NCBI GenBank assembly: GCA_024114885.1
Contig: CP099427.1
Location: forward strand, 1,302,001-1,366,000
Length of the DNA stretch: 64,000 bases
DNA from: Septoria linicola
Taxonomy: Eukaryota > Ascomycota > Dothideomycetes > Mycosphaerellales > Mycosphaerellaceae
Reading direction: 5' to 3'
Below the pieces are notes generated by a model. The model saw nothing but the letters and a program-made list of their open reading frames with translations. It was not told the origin of the DNA and did no database searches. Both the position numbers and the translations under genes were made by a program. This document shows positions 12,094-21,782 of this stretch, piece by piece (position 1 is the stretch's first letter; every line of letters begins with the position of its first letter).

Positions 12094-12590
12094 CTATGCT
12101 CGTTTTTCCCTTCTGGATGGTCGATTCATCTTCTTTGGTTCTGGCAGTACTTTTCGCTCGACCACGATTTCGACGTCCGAAGGATCAACACTCTCCTCAC
12201 TCTCGCTACTTTCGCTCACTTCTGCAGGTCCGCTCCCACACCGTTCCAAGTTCTGCTTAGGCTTGATTTGCAACCGGAGCCAGATCCTGGTGCCTTGGGT
12301 ATTGAGCTGTTGTCGGAGTCAGCTGAGTTGAGATCGATGTGGTGCGAGTGGAATTTGCTTACCTCTCCCAGTGTGCGAGCCAAGTCATCGTTATCCTCGG
12401 CCCCATCCACGACGACAACACCAGGAAACCCGAGCCTCAGACACTGTCGATAGGGCTTTACCCCGATTGCCTCCTCGATGAGGTCCATCACCTCGAACAT
12501 CATGGTCTCGCTTGTAACATCGAACTTCAGGTCGTCCGCATTGCGGATCTGGACGACGAAGCGGAGCTTCGTTGGCTTGGTGCTTGCCAT
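12094..12590 (-). CDS. Small ubiquitin-like-domain protein, function unknown
   Basis: Exon 1 (12590-12363) encodes 76 residues; an intron 12307-12362 has a GTAAGC donor, an AGCTGAC branch region and a CAACAG acceptor; exon 2 (12306-12094) completes a 146-residue protein. Residues about 9-95 follow a ubiquitin beta-grasp pattern: a first strand (LRFVVQIRN), a second strand (LKFDVTS), a helix (FEVMDLIEEAIGV), then RLGFPG and D-LARTLGEL, with the spliced-in NTQGTRIWLRLQI matching ubiquitin's last strand. There is no C-terminal Gly-Gly; instead there is an acidic Ser/Glu-rich region and a basic tail (SRREKRA). It is therefore a ubiquitin-like domain rather than a conjugated modifier. Unspliced reading would give a 124-residue protein that loses the last strand. 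The family is not recognised beyond the fold. Confidence 0.65.
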
Positions 12591-13405
12591 TGTGTTGGAG
12601 ACGGGTGGGTCTAGTTGATGTTATATCTCTGATGAGTGGACGTGCGAGATTGTTGTGTGTCTGGATAAAGAGTGGCTTGGTGTTCAAGATATATTGGAGA
12701 AGCAAGAGTTGTGTATACATTGTGAGTGAAGCTCAGTTGACTTGAGCCTGGAATTGAGCTCATTTGTCCAGCTTTTCACCTGCAGATTGCTTGCTCAGTG
12801 CAAATAATCAAAGTGAAGGGACATCTTCAGCTGCACATGGTCACTTCTGGACTTGACTCTGCCACTTCGATGATACTATGCCATCGAGTGCAGGCTCGAG
12901 TAGCTTGAGGGCGGGTATACTTGGTCGAGGCATGACTTCAAGGCTGTAGAGGTAAGCTGCTATAGCGGCTCCATTCAACGCGACTATAAACATATGAAGT
13001 CGAACGGAGGAATGGTAGTACATAGGTATTTTACACGACATTCGTTCACCCCTGTCCCTTGGCGTGCATATATATCGGCGGCAACGGCCCATCGCGCTGC
13101 CTTACACCTTCTTCTCCATCTTGTATTCTCAATAATATGACGCCTTCCTGCGCCTTCCACTAAGCGCTATACTCTATCTTTACCAACTTCCGAGGATAGT
13201 GAATAGCCCCAGGCTTGTCCGTCAAGGGTCGGAGAACACACGAAAGCAAGCGTCACCGCATAATCAAAGTCCTGGCAGCACGAGAAGCAGACTCGAGACC
13301 TCGACAACTCCTGATAAGGCGTACTGAGCAACACTACGTCTAGCACACAAGATCAGGGTCTGCGTATGGCACATCATTCGTGCGTGTGCTCTCAGCCCCT
13401 TAGAT
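12591..13405. other. Intergenic region, 815 bp
   Basis: It separates the ubiquitin-like gene from the second SANT-repeat gene (divergent). No supported coding region, RNA gene or repeat is seen. Confidence 0.5.
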
Positions 13406-14760
13406 ATGCTGTTTTTGTTCAGTAACATTGCCTTCAAAACCGGCAACAATGCATTGGTATTGTGGTGTGCGTTTCCTCGAGAGTGCCCTTTCAGTACAAC
13501 CTCGTCGACTCTTGCAAGATTTCGTGGGAGAAGGTGGACCCCGACTGAGCTCGAGATCCTGCAAAAGGGCATACAAGAGCATAAGAGTGTTCACCAAATC
13601 ACTTGTGAGCTGCCAGACCGACCTTTTGGGTCTGTGCGATACAAATATCATAGGATCCGCCGCGAACTTGGTTTGAAGGGCCCCGTTGATTTGGGCTCTG
13701 AATGGAATGAGACTGAGCAGAAAATCACGCGAGAGGCGGTTCTCAAGGGAGAAACAATCTACCAAATCTCGAGTAAGCTACCCAATCGCTCGTTCCGTGC
13801 AGTGCGCGCAAGGTTTAGCGAAGTTCGACAAGAGCTCGGCATGTCGTACGAAGTGAACCGATGGTCTGGAGATGAAGTGACTCTGCTGCGAGATCTGAGG
13901 GTGCACCGCGGAGTACCATTAGAGCTCAATTGCCAAAAAGCACCAAACAGGGCATTTACGCCAAGCTACGGAAACTGAAGGAGCGCGAGGATACCCGCAA
14001 CCAGGATTCTCCAGCCACAGAGAAAGAAGGGCTGGAAGTTGTCGACCGTCGAGATAGGCTGGGCGAGAGCTTCAGGCAGATTGCAAAACACTTCGGTTGG
14101 ACTACTGGTAAGGTCGACGATGTGTACCACTCTCACAAAGCATGGAGCCCAGCTTCGCCGATAGGGAGTCGGTCGTGGACAGACACCGAGGTGGAGGAGC
14201 TGATGCGCCTGAAGGATGCTGGCATGAAATCAAATGAAATCGCCGGGAAACTTCAACGGCCGGTTTCTGGCGTCAGTAAGAAGCTGAGTAGCCTCTATGA
14301 TCAAGGCAAATATGCACGTAGAAACCTGTATTGGGCGACGAGTGATTTAGAGAAGCTGAGAGGTCTTCGCGAAGAGGGTCGATCCTATACGGAAATCGCG
14401 CGCCTGATGCCAGGGAAGACAGCAGATACCGTGGCATCAGCATGGCACCGTCGTATTGGGAATCGGCAGGCAGCAACAGAAGGCGCAGCGAGTGCTTCTA
14501 ACGTCGGCTTCCTGGATCCTAGTACAGCATTCTTCAGACCATGGACCCAGGAAGAACTACAAACGTTGGCGGGGTCACGCCGAAATGGCCTGAGCTGGTC
14601 ACAGATCGCATCGAAACTGCCAGGCAGATCAGCCAATGCCATATATTTGACCGTCCGGAGACAGAATCGCAAGATCGAAGGCTTGGACCCAGAGCATGCA
14701 GTGGACGAAGCGAAATCAATTTCTTCGAAGGACAGTAGCATTGACACCGCGCACGACTGA
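13406..14760 (+). pseudogene. SANT/Myb-repeat protein gene broken by a frameshift
   Basis: Two overlapping open frames together encode about seven SANT/Myb-like repeats. The first frame (13406-13978) carries RRWTPTELEIL, EWNETEQKITR and RWSGDEVTLLRDL. The second (open from before 13930 to 14760) carries the rest of repeat 3 (LPKSTKQGIYAKLRK), then SWTDTEVEEL, YWATSDLEKL and PWTQEELQTL. The frame changes at about 13918-13932, in the middle of repeat 3. By comparison with the other repeats about 3-4 residues are missing, so a small out-of-frame deletion is the simplest reading; no intron with proper borders fits. The N-terminus contains FSTTSS after Arg and looks like a mitochondrial presequence. 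The gene is a paralogue of the one at 6793-7815, sharing the RRWT-E-EIL start of repeat 1. The role is unknown. Confidence 0.68.
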
Positions 14761-15102
14761 TTTCTTGCAATCTAGGTCTCGCGCATCCATGTTGATACAA
14801 TGACCATTGGATGGGGCTCCCGACATAGTATGTTCGCCAGGTTACTCGATGAGGGGTGGAATCGATATTTGTGGAGAAAACCCGAGCAGTATCTTCCCTC
14901 GTGTCCTTCAGTCATAGTCACATGCATCCATCTGATTTCTAGGGCATTGTGATATGCCGCTGACGGGTGTATTGTGTTAGGGCAAGTTGTATCAGGCTTA
15001 TCTTCATGCTGAATCGGAACCCAGTATGTAAGTCGTAAGCCCAGCATGCCGCACACTGCAATGCCGTCTCTATGGTATAGTAAAAGTGTTGCGTCTGCAT
15101 TT
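14761..15102. other. Intergenic region between two convergent genes
   Basis: About 340 bp of 3' flanks of the SANT-repeat gene and the Ies1 gene. Nothing else is seen. Confidence 0.5.
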
Positions 15103-17749
15103 TCAGTGCTCCATTTCTTCGTCCTCATCCTCGCTCGCGTCTTCGTCAGCATCGACTTCAGCTAGAAGATCCCTATCTTCCTCGTCTAGCTCCGCGCCAC
15201 CATCTTCATCATCAGGCTCAGGATCAACATCCATCTTATCGCTCGTATCCCTCCTCACGCCTTGCGGCCGCCTCGTAGGATCCGATCTCTCCCTCTTAAT
15301 AGACTGTCGTTTCCGAGGATGTGAAACTCTGTCGCCAGGACGCTCACTTCCTTCATAGGTAGCCGCGCTGATCGCCCGGCTTCGATCTGCAGTCGACCGA
15401 CGCTCAGCGCCGAAAGATGCGCCATATTTCTCCTGTTCAAGTCGTTTCGCCATGCTCTGCCCTGGCAGATTGCCCTCCCAACGATCTAGTCGCCTGCTGC
15501 ATCTTCTGAAACTCTGTGCAAGCGACTTTGACTCCTCTCCGACGTCGCCAGATTCTTGAGGTGTCTTGACAAATCCAGCATAGAGTACTCGCGGTCGTCG
15601 CCAGAGGTCTACATTGTCGAAGGGATCGTCGACTGTGGCGCCACGATGCCAGTCGTCATTCTTCTCGGCGCGGTCTTTGGCTTTGCGGATCTTGATCTGC
15701 TCCTCTTCCGAGTCGTAATCTGCAGGCATATATTTGAGCCTCTTCCAAGCACGAATCATGGCACTCTCTGACTCCCGCCGACGTCGAGCTTTTTGATGGG
15801 CTTTGCGTATTCTTCGGTCCAGCGTATAGTCTATTTGCATCTTGCGGTGGTTTATAACAGCCGATTGATGCTGTGTGATTCCTCTATGCCTCTTTTGCGC
15901 CTGGTAGGAGGGCGTCGGGATATGTGTAGTCGCGTGTTGGAAGGACACCTGGTGACCACCTGGTGACATACCTGTTGCACCAGCCAGCTTGTTCGTGTTG
16001 CCAAATGCGATAACGCTTCCTTGTCCATGGACAGGTCCGTTCGGCCCTGTATTTACAAACGGCATCTGGCTACTGGTGTTCGGCAAAAGAGGTACAGGTT
16101 GGGAAGACGAAGCACCTGCAGCTGTCGCATTAGCATCCTTGCCACCGCGATTTCTTCTCCAATTGCCCCTTCCGGGTCCTTTCTTAGCAGGCGCGGTAGA
16201 TGCAGGAGGGGAGGAATAAGGAATCGCATCATCACTATTGAGGAGATTGTTGATGCCCATACCGCCTAGAGGTTTGTGGTTGACTGCGTTGAACCCGCGC
16301 GCAGCAGGTGAAGGAGATCTCGTGTAGTCACTAGCCGTTTCGTGGTGTAGCGCGGATCTTCCAACAGACGTCGCTGTTGCTCTATTAGCTTGACTCGTGT
16401 GTTCTAGGCACGTCGCAGACTTACGCCCAGGCATTCGATGATAGCCAGATTCAGATCCTTCATCGTCGCTGGGTGCCGGATTGTGTCCAGTAGTCAAGCC
16501 TTTCTCTTTGCGAGCACGCTTCAGCGCTGTCATGGCAGGACTAGGCTCACTCGCCAGAATGGCAATTCTCTCTTTCCGCTTGACCTCGCCAAAGTGCTTT
16601 TCACTCTCTGTGTCGACGTTCTCTTGCTCTGCCTGCTCGTCCGTCAAGCCGACCAGCGTAGGTACCTTGAGAGGAAGCGCTCCGGTACCTTCTTCTCCTT
16701 CACCGAACACACCGTTGCCAAAGGGGTTGTTACGCGTGGCCTCCGCGCTGAAGTCGCTCTCCAAGTACCACCAGACAAGCCACAGGAACGCTTTCGCTCG
16801 GCTCTCGCTACTTAAAGTCGGTCGCATGACAAGATCGAAGAAGTCTCGGGGAGGCGGAAAGTGCACTTCGCTAATCTTCGGAGCGTATTGGCTCATGACG
16901 AAGATCAGGTTTACTGGATTCGTGCGTGGTATCGAGGCGGCTTTGATCTCTTCCATTGTGCTAGGCTGAGGCTCGTCCTCGGTCGCGCCCTTCAGGATCG
17001 ACTTCAGTCTCGGCGCATCTTGAAGCTGCTTGTATGCGTTGGGGTCCTGATCTGCCTGCAATGCTGGGATGGAATGGTATGTTCGAAGTTGCGCGCGCAT
17101 CTCTGGGAAGACTATGACATGTTAGCGGGAATCAACAGTTTCACTTTGGCTCTAGCCTACAATTGAGAGTCGTGTTCATGCGGCCGACGTTGACCAGCAA
17201 ACAGACCATGGCCATGCTGATCGCTCCTGCTTGGTCCTGCAGCAGCTTCTCTTTGAGGATCTTGCTGCACTTGCTGCTCTTGGCCATGGCGTCGATGTAA
17301 ATGTCTGCGAAAGTATGACCTTTGGTGCCATCGCTGTACTTTGTGAAGCAGGCCGTGGTGTCGTCAAATACCAGCTTCAGAAAGTCGTATTGGATATCTT
17401 TGCGCCAGAGCGGGATGCCGTCCTCTTTCTTGAGGTGTCGGATCTTGTTGCCGCTGTAGACTGAGCTGGTCGCACCGCTCTTGTTATGCCGGACCGAAGT
17501 CGTGGTCGAAGTGTACATCGGTTCGTCCTTGTCGTTGTCGCCATTGTGCAGACTGCTGGCCCTGGGCGTGGCAGCCGCAGCATCGTCGTCGTCCAGCTGG
17601 TCCGCTTTCCGCTTGGGAGCCATGGATGTCGGAACGGTCGCGATATCTCCTGGCGGAGGTGCTGCCGAGGGCGCGAGCGGTGGTTGAGTCGGGGCTGCTT
17701 CTACCGTCGTCGTAGCCGGCGTGGGCGTCGAAGTGGGAGGAGCTGTCGT

Positions 17750-17786
<37 letters not shown>

Positions 17787-17836
17787 GGCTCTGGTTCCAC
17801 AGGCGCGAGCATGGAAGACAGATCCATGATGGGCAA
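15103..17836 (-). CDS. IES1: INO80 chromatin-remodelling complex subunit 1 (Ies1-like)
   Basis: Two certain exons, 17836-17161 and 17111-15103, joined over a 49-nt intron (17112-17160), give up to 894 residues. The conserved core starts near residue 143 (PLWRKDIQYDFLKLVFDD), continues with TFADIYIDAMAKSSKCSKIL and MAMVCLLVNVGRMNTTLN. Splicing then creates FFPEMRAQLRTYH and QLQDAPRLKSILKGA. This is the Ies1 block of the INO80 nucleosome-remodelling ATPase complex. Outside the core the protein is disordered: an Ala run near residue 20, Ser/Gly-rich middle, basic RRIRKAHQKARRRRE segment and an acidic C-terminal tail of Asp/Glu. A further in-frame intron is possible at 16374-16424 (GTAAGT donor, CTAAT branch, CAACAG acceptor, 51 nt). 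The start may instead be the Met at residue 4. It is divergent from the M16 peptidase gene. Confidence 0.87.
17752..17784. repeat. (GCT)n trinucleotide microsatellite in the Ies1 coding region
   Basis: About eleven GCT units on the plus strand, read on the minus strand as a run of about ten Ala near residue 20 of the Ies1-like protein. Such tracts vary easily in length between strains. Confidence 0.9.
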
Positions 17837-18641
17837 AGTCTACTTGGATCGCTGCTCTCCGTGGGTTTCAGATGCTGACACAGGCGCAAACGCTGATAAG
17901 GGCGCACTTGCTTCCTTTCCGTCCAGCTTCAAACGCAATCCATAGCTCGATGGAACAGTGCAGCGCGCTCTAGTCTGTGTCGTGAGATGTATTGGAAGAG
18001 GGGATGGCACGAAGAGTGAGACGATCATGGCTCGAAAATCCCGAAACGTGGCTCGAGCCCCTTCAGATCACGCATTCAATCCGATCAGGCAAGCAGAGCA
18101 CGCACGGCAAAAGCCTCCGCAACCGAGCGAAGCTCCCAAGAAAGCTGTATACCAGACAACGTCATTTTCAATGTCGGAAAACGCCTCGTGTCACAATCCC
18201 TGCGCATTCCACTTCTTGTACATTTTCACAGTGAGATCGACTCTAGTGTTTCGTTTTTCTGGATCGCGCATCACCCTTCCAATGCCTTGAGAAATGCATC
18301 CTTGTCGCCAATGGAAAGGAGTTGGTGGCGGCGTAGGTGGTTCTGAGCATCATGGTCTGAGTCGAGACTAGTATTCTATGTCGGCTGAAGTTCTGAGACT
18401 ACAGAATTTGGATCGCCTCGTCACCAAGCACCACTTTCTTCAGTATCTGCACATCGCTTCTCATATCTGACTGATATAAGTGCTCATCAAGAGGCAACCG
18501 CGCCTCGTACTGATCTTGGTGAGCGGCAGTGAATTTGCCGGCAAGCGAAGTGCACTGCACAAGCCTTTCGTCAGCCTGGGTCTCTTCACAAACAGTAAGA
18601 GCTACATCAGTGTTGCCAAAAGTCTTATCTCCAGTACAGTC
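17837..18641. other. Divergent promoter region between Ies1 and the M16 peptidase gene
   Basis: About 800 bp. An open frame continues upstream of the chosen peptidase start to about 18480, but without an ATG before 18642. No RNA gene or repeat is seen. Confidence 0.5.
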
Positions 18642-21600
18642 ATGCCGGCTTCCAAGAAGCTGGAGCCTCGCTTCAAGACCATACAGAAACTAAAAGTCGA
18701 GTATGCTCCTGTCGGCATCACTCAATATGAGTCAACTCGAACAGGCATGCGCATCGCCGTGGTAGACAGAGCTGGACCAAAGGTCGATGGAGAATTTGCA
18801 CTTGCTACTGAGATCAACGACGATTCCGGCTCTCCTCATACACTCGAGCATTTGGTCTTCATGGGATCAAAGACGTATAAGTACACAGGACTTCTGGACA
18901 GGCTATCATCACGAGCCTTCTCGACCACAAACGCCGGGACAGCCACTGATTACACTTCCTACTCGCTCAAAACTGCTGGATGGGAAGGCTTCGCCCAGAT
19001 CCTGCCCGTCTACCTCGAACATTTGATTGTGCCGACCTTGACCGATGCCGGATGTTATACGGAGGTGCATCACATCGATGGTGCTGGCAACGATGCTGGT
19101 GTGGTCTATTCAGAAATGCAAGCTCGAGAGAACACCTCCGGTGACTTGATGGAGTTACAGCGTAGACGGCTACTGTACCCTGAAGGTAATGGATTCCGTT
19201 CCGAAACTGGTGGCACGACGCCGGAATTGCGACGTCTCACAGCAGACCGGATACGTGCGTACCACAAGGAGATGTACCAGCCTAAGAATTTGCGGGTAAT
19301 CATCACTGGTGAGATAGATCATGATGAGCTGCTCCAGATCTTAGACGATTTTGAGTCGACAATAGTCGACGATGTGCCAACGCTGGATGCGCCATTCAGA
19401 AGGCCCTGGGTCGACTCAAAGCAAACGTCGAAGTTGACGGAGACGAAGATTGATACGATCACGTTTCCAGAAGAAGATGAGTCAATGGGAGAAGTCACCA
19501 TCGGCTACCTTGGACCGAGCTGTGACGACTCCGTTGCCAACGCAGCACTGTCAGTGCTGATGACTTATCTGGCGAACTCGCCAATCAGTGTGCTAGAAAA
19601 CACTTTGGTCGAGCGAGAGCAGCTGTGCAGTGCAGTCTATTTCGAGATCGAAACCAGACCCGATGTCGTGACCTGGTTTGACCTGACGTCCGTTGAGACG
19701 GAGCGTCTACAGGAGGTGTACCAGCGCTTCCTCGGAGTGATGAAAGAGACCGTGAACAAGCCCTTGGACATGACATATTTACATGACTGCCTAAAGCGCG
19801 AGAGGAGACGCATTACAGAACAGGCTGAAAACTCGGAAGACTTCTTTACTCAACCAATCATTGAGGACCACTGCTTCAGTGCTAGAGACGGACGGTTCCT
19901 CAAAGATTTGGAAAACTTGAATGAACTTGATGAGATAGCCAAGTGGTCTGAAGATCAATGGCTGAGTTTCATCAAACAATACTTTGTCGAATGCCATCAT
20001 GTCTGCGTGTTAGGGGTGCCCTCTGCTGAGATGCAAAAGCGGCTGACCGAGGAGGAGCAAGCCCGAGTAAAGGCACAGCAGGACAAGCTTGGGGAGCAGG
20101 GACTGAAGCAGCTGGCCGAGAAGCTGGAAGAGGCCAAAGCTGAGAACGGTAAGACCATCCCAGACTCCATGCTTGAGCAGTTCCCACAGCCAAGTGCAGA
20201 TTCGGTCAATTTCATCGAAACCGGCACAGCACGATCAGGAGCAGCTCGCAAGATGGGACCTGGCGACAAAGAGGCACAAGCCATCATTGATAGGTCAGAT
20301 GATGGTTCCTCCACGTTCATACATTTCGAACACATCCCATCGAACTTTGTGCGCATCAGGCTCTACTTTGGCACCGCCGGTTTACCCGATGAGCTACGGC
20401 CGATACTTAACTTGTACATGACCAACTTCTTCACGACTCCTGTACTCCTCGATGGCAAGCGAATTGAGTTTGAGGATTTGGTGTCCGACCTTGAGAAGTT
20501 GACAACCTCCTACTGGCTTGATACGAGCACTGGTGGCCGCCAGCAAATGCTTGGACTTTCGCTTGTCACGGAGCCAGAGACATATGAAAAGGCGATCTCA
20601 CGCATAAGGACCGTCTTCTTCGATGCCATTCATGACCCCGTGCGATTGCATGCATCTCTCACAAAGCTGCTAGCAGATTTGCCCATGGAGAAGCGTGCAG
20701 GAGATAGCATGGCATGGGCGGTAAACAGCATGATCCACTCTAATCGCTCTGCAAATCGTCGCGCAACCTCGACTCTCACAAAGGGACTGTACTTGAAGCG
20801 TCTACGGAAGTTACTCAAGAACGACGAGAAGGTCGTGATCGAAAAGCTGACCAAGCTGTGCTCCGCGTTGCACAGACCAGAGAACTTCCGTGTCTACGTC
20901 GCTGCTGACCTCAACAAGCTGCAGAATCCAGTCTCGGCCTGGTCTGCTCTGACGCAAGGTCTTGATACTTCAAAGCCTCTGGAGCCTCTTGATGACTCCT
21001 CGAAAACAATCTCCGATGTCAGCAAGAACCCCGGCTCCGCAGCATATGTCGTTCCCATCCCAGCTATCGACAGCTCCTACTGTCTCCTGACCTCTAAAGG
21101 TCCCTCGACATACTCTGACCCGGACCTTCCCGCTCTCATGGTCGCTATAGCTTATCTACGAGCAGTCGAAGGCCCTCTCTGGGTTGCTATCCGCGGCACA
21201 GGCCTCGCGTACGGAGCCTCGATACGCCGCACTACCGAGCTTGGCAAGATACACTTCTGGATCGATCGCTCACCAGACTGCTACAGAGCTTTCATCGCTG
21301 GTAAAGCAGAGATCGAGGGCTATGCGAACGGAACAAAAGAGCTCAAGAAGCTGGCCATCGAAAGTGCTGTGGGAGAGATTGTGTACGAGATGGCCGAGGA
21401 AGCACCAACTATGGGCGCTGCTGCAGACGAGAGCTTCTGGAGTCAAGTTCTCCGGGGCGTCAGCAAGACGTGGTCAAAAGAGATGCTTAAGAAGATCCAA
21501 GGCGTTTCTGTGGAGGAGGTAAGAGAGAGTATCGGCAAGTGGCTACTGCCGCTGTTTGATGCGCAGAAGGCGAACTTAGTGGTGACATGCGCGAGTGGCA

Positions 21601-21782
21601 TGAAGGAGAAGATGGAGGAGAATTTCGCGAGTGTTGAGTTCAAGGTGCAAGTCCAGGAACTGTCGTACTTTGAGGATGACTACGGGCTTGAAGCTCCCGA
21701 AGGAGAGGATGATGATGACGAGGATGACGAAGACGAAGAAGATGAAGATGGCAGCGATGAGGATGAGGAAATGGAGGAGTAG
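18642..21782 (+). CDS. M16-family zinc metallopeptidase (inverted HxxEH, Sdd3/YOL098C-like)
   Basis: A 1046-residue intronless protein. Residues 66-70 read HTLEH, the inverted zinc-binding motif of M16 peptidases, followed by LVFMGSKTY and an N-A-x-T-x-x-D-Y-T-x-Y substrate-side segment. A downstream GVVYSEMQARE stretch provides candidate third zinc-ligand Glu residues. The four-domain length (about 1000 residues) and the sequence around the motif fit the fungal group that includes yeast YOL098C, rather than insulysin or mitochondrial processing peptidase. There is no clear targeting signal. The C-terminus is a striking acidic tail of about 25 Asp/Glu residues. By family, it is a chamber-type peptidase degrading peptides; the natural substrate is unknown. 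The ATG at 18642 is the first Met upstream of the conserved region; the frame stays open further upstream without a Met. Confidence 0.88.
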   Translation: MPASKKLEPRFKTIQKLKVEYAPVGITQYESTRTGMRIAVVDRAGPKVDGEFALATEINDDSGSPHTLEHLVFMGSKTYKYTGLLDRLSSRAFSTTNAGTATDYTSYSLKTAGWEGFAQILPVYLEHLIVPTLTDAGCYTEVHHIDGAGNDAGVVYSEMQARENTSGDLMELQRRRLLYPEGNGFRSETGGTTPELRRLTADRIRAYHKEMYQPKNLRVIITGEIDHDELLQILDDFESTIVDDVPTLDAPFRRPWVDSKQTSKLTETKIDTITFPEEDESMGEVTIGYLGPSCDDSVANAALSVLMTYLANSPISVLENTLVEREQLCSAVYFEIETRPDVVTWFDLTSVETERLQEVYQRFLGVMKETVNKPLDMTYLHDCLKRERRRITEQAENSEDFFTQPIIEDHCFSARDGRFLKDLENLNELDEIAKWSEDQWLSFIKQYFVECHHVCVLGVPSAEMQKRLTEEEQARVKAQQDKLGEQGLKQLAEKLEEAKAENGKTIPDSMLEQFPQPSADSVNFIETGTARSGAARKMGPGDKEAQAIIDRSDDGSSTFIHFEHIPSNFVRIRLYFGTAGLPDELRPILNLYMTNFFTTPVLLDGKRIEFEDLVSDLEKLTTSYWLDTSTGGRQQMLGLSLVTEPETYEKAISRIRTVFFDAIHDPVRLHASLTKLLADLPMEKRAGDSMAWAVNSMIHSNRSANRRATSTLTKGLYLKRLRKLLKNDEKVVIEKLTKLCSALHRPENFRVYVAADLNKLQNPVSAWSALTQGLDTSKPLEPLDDSSKTISDVSKNPGSAAYVVPIPAIDSSYCLLTSKGPSTYSDPDLPALMVAIAYLRAVEGPLWVAIRGTGLAYGASIRRTTELGKIHFWIDRSPDCYRAFIAGKAEIEGYANGTKELKKLAIESAVGEIVYEMAEEAPTMGAAADESFWSQVLRGVSKTWSKEMLKKIQGVSVEEVRESIGKWLLPLFDAQKANLVVTCASGMKEKMEENFASVEFKVQVQELSYFEDDYGLEAPEGEDDDDEDDEDEEDEDGSDEDEEMEE

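Noticed and set aside
18480..18641. Upstream extension of the M16 peptidase frame
   Set aside because: It begins with GTG, not used as a start in fungal nuclear genes; the first ATG is 18642.
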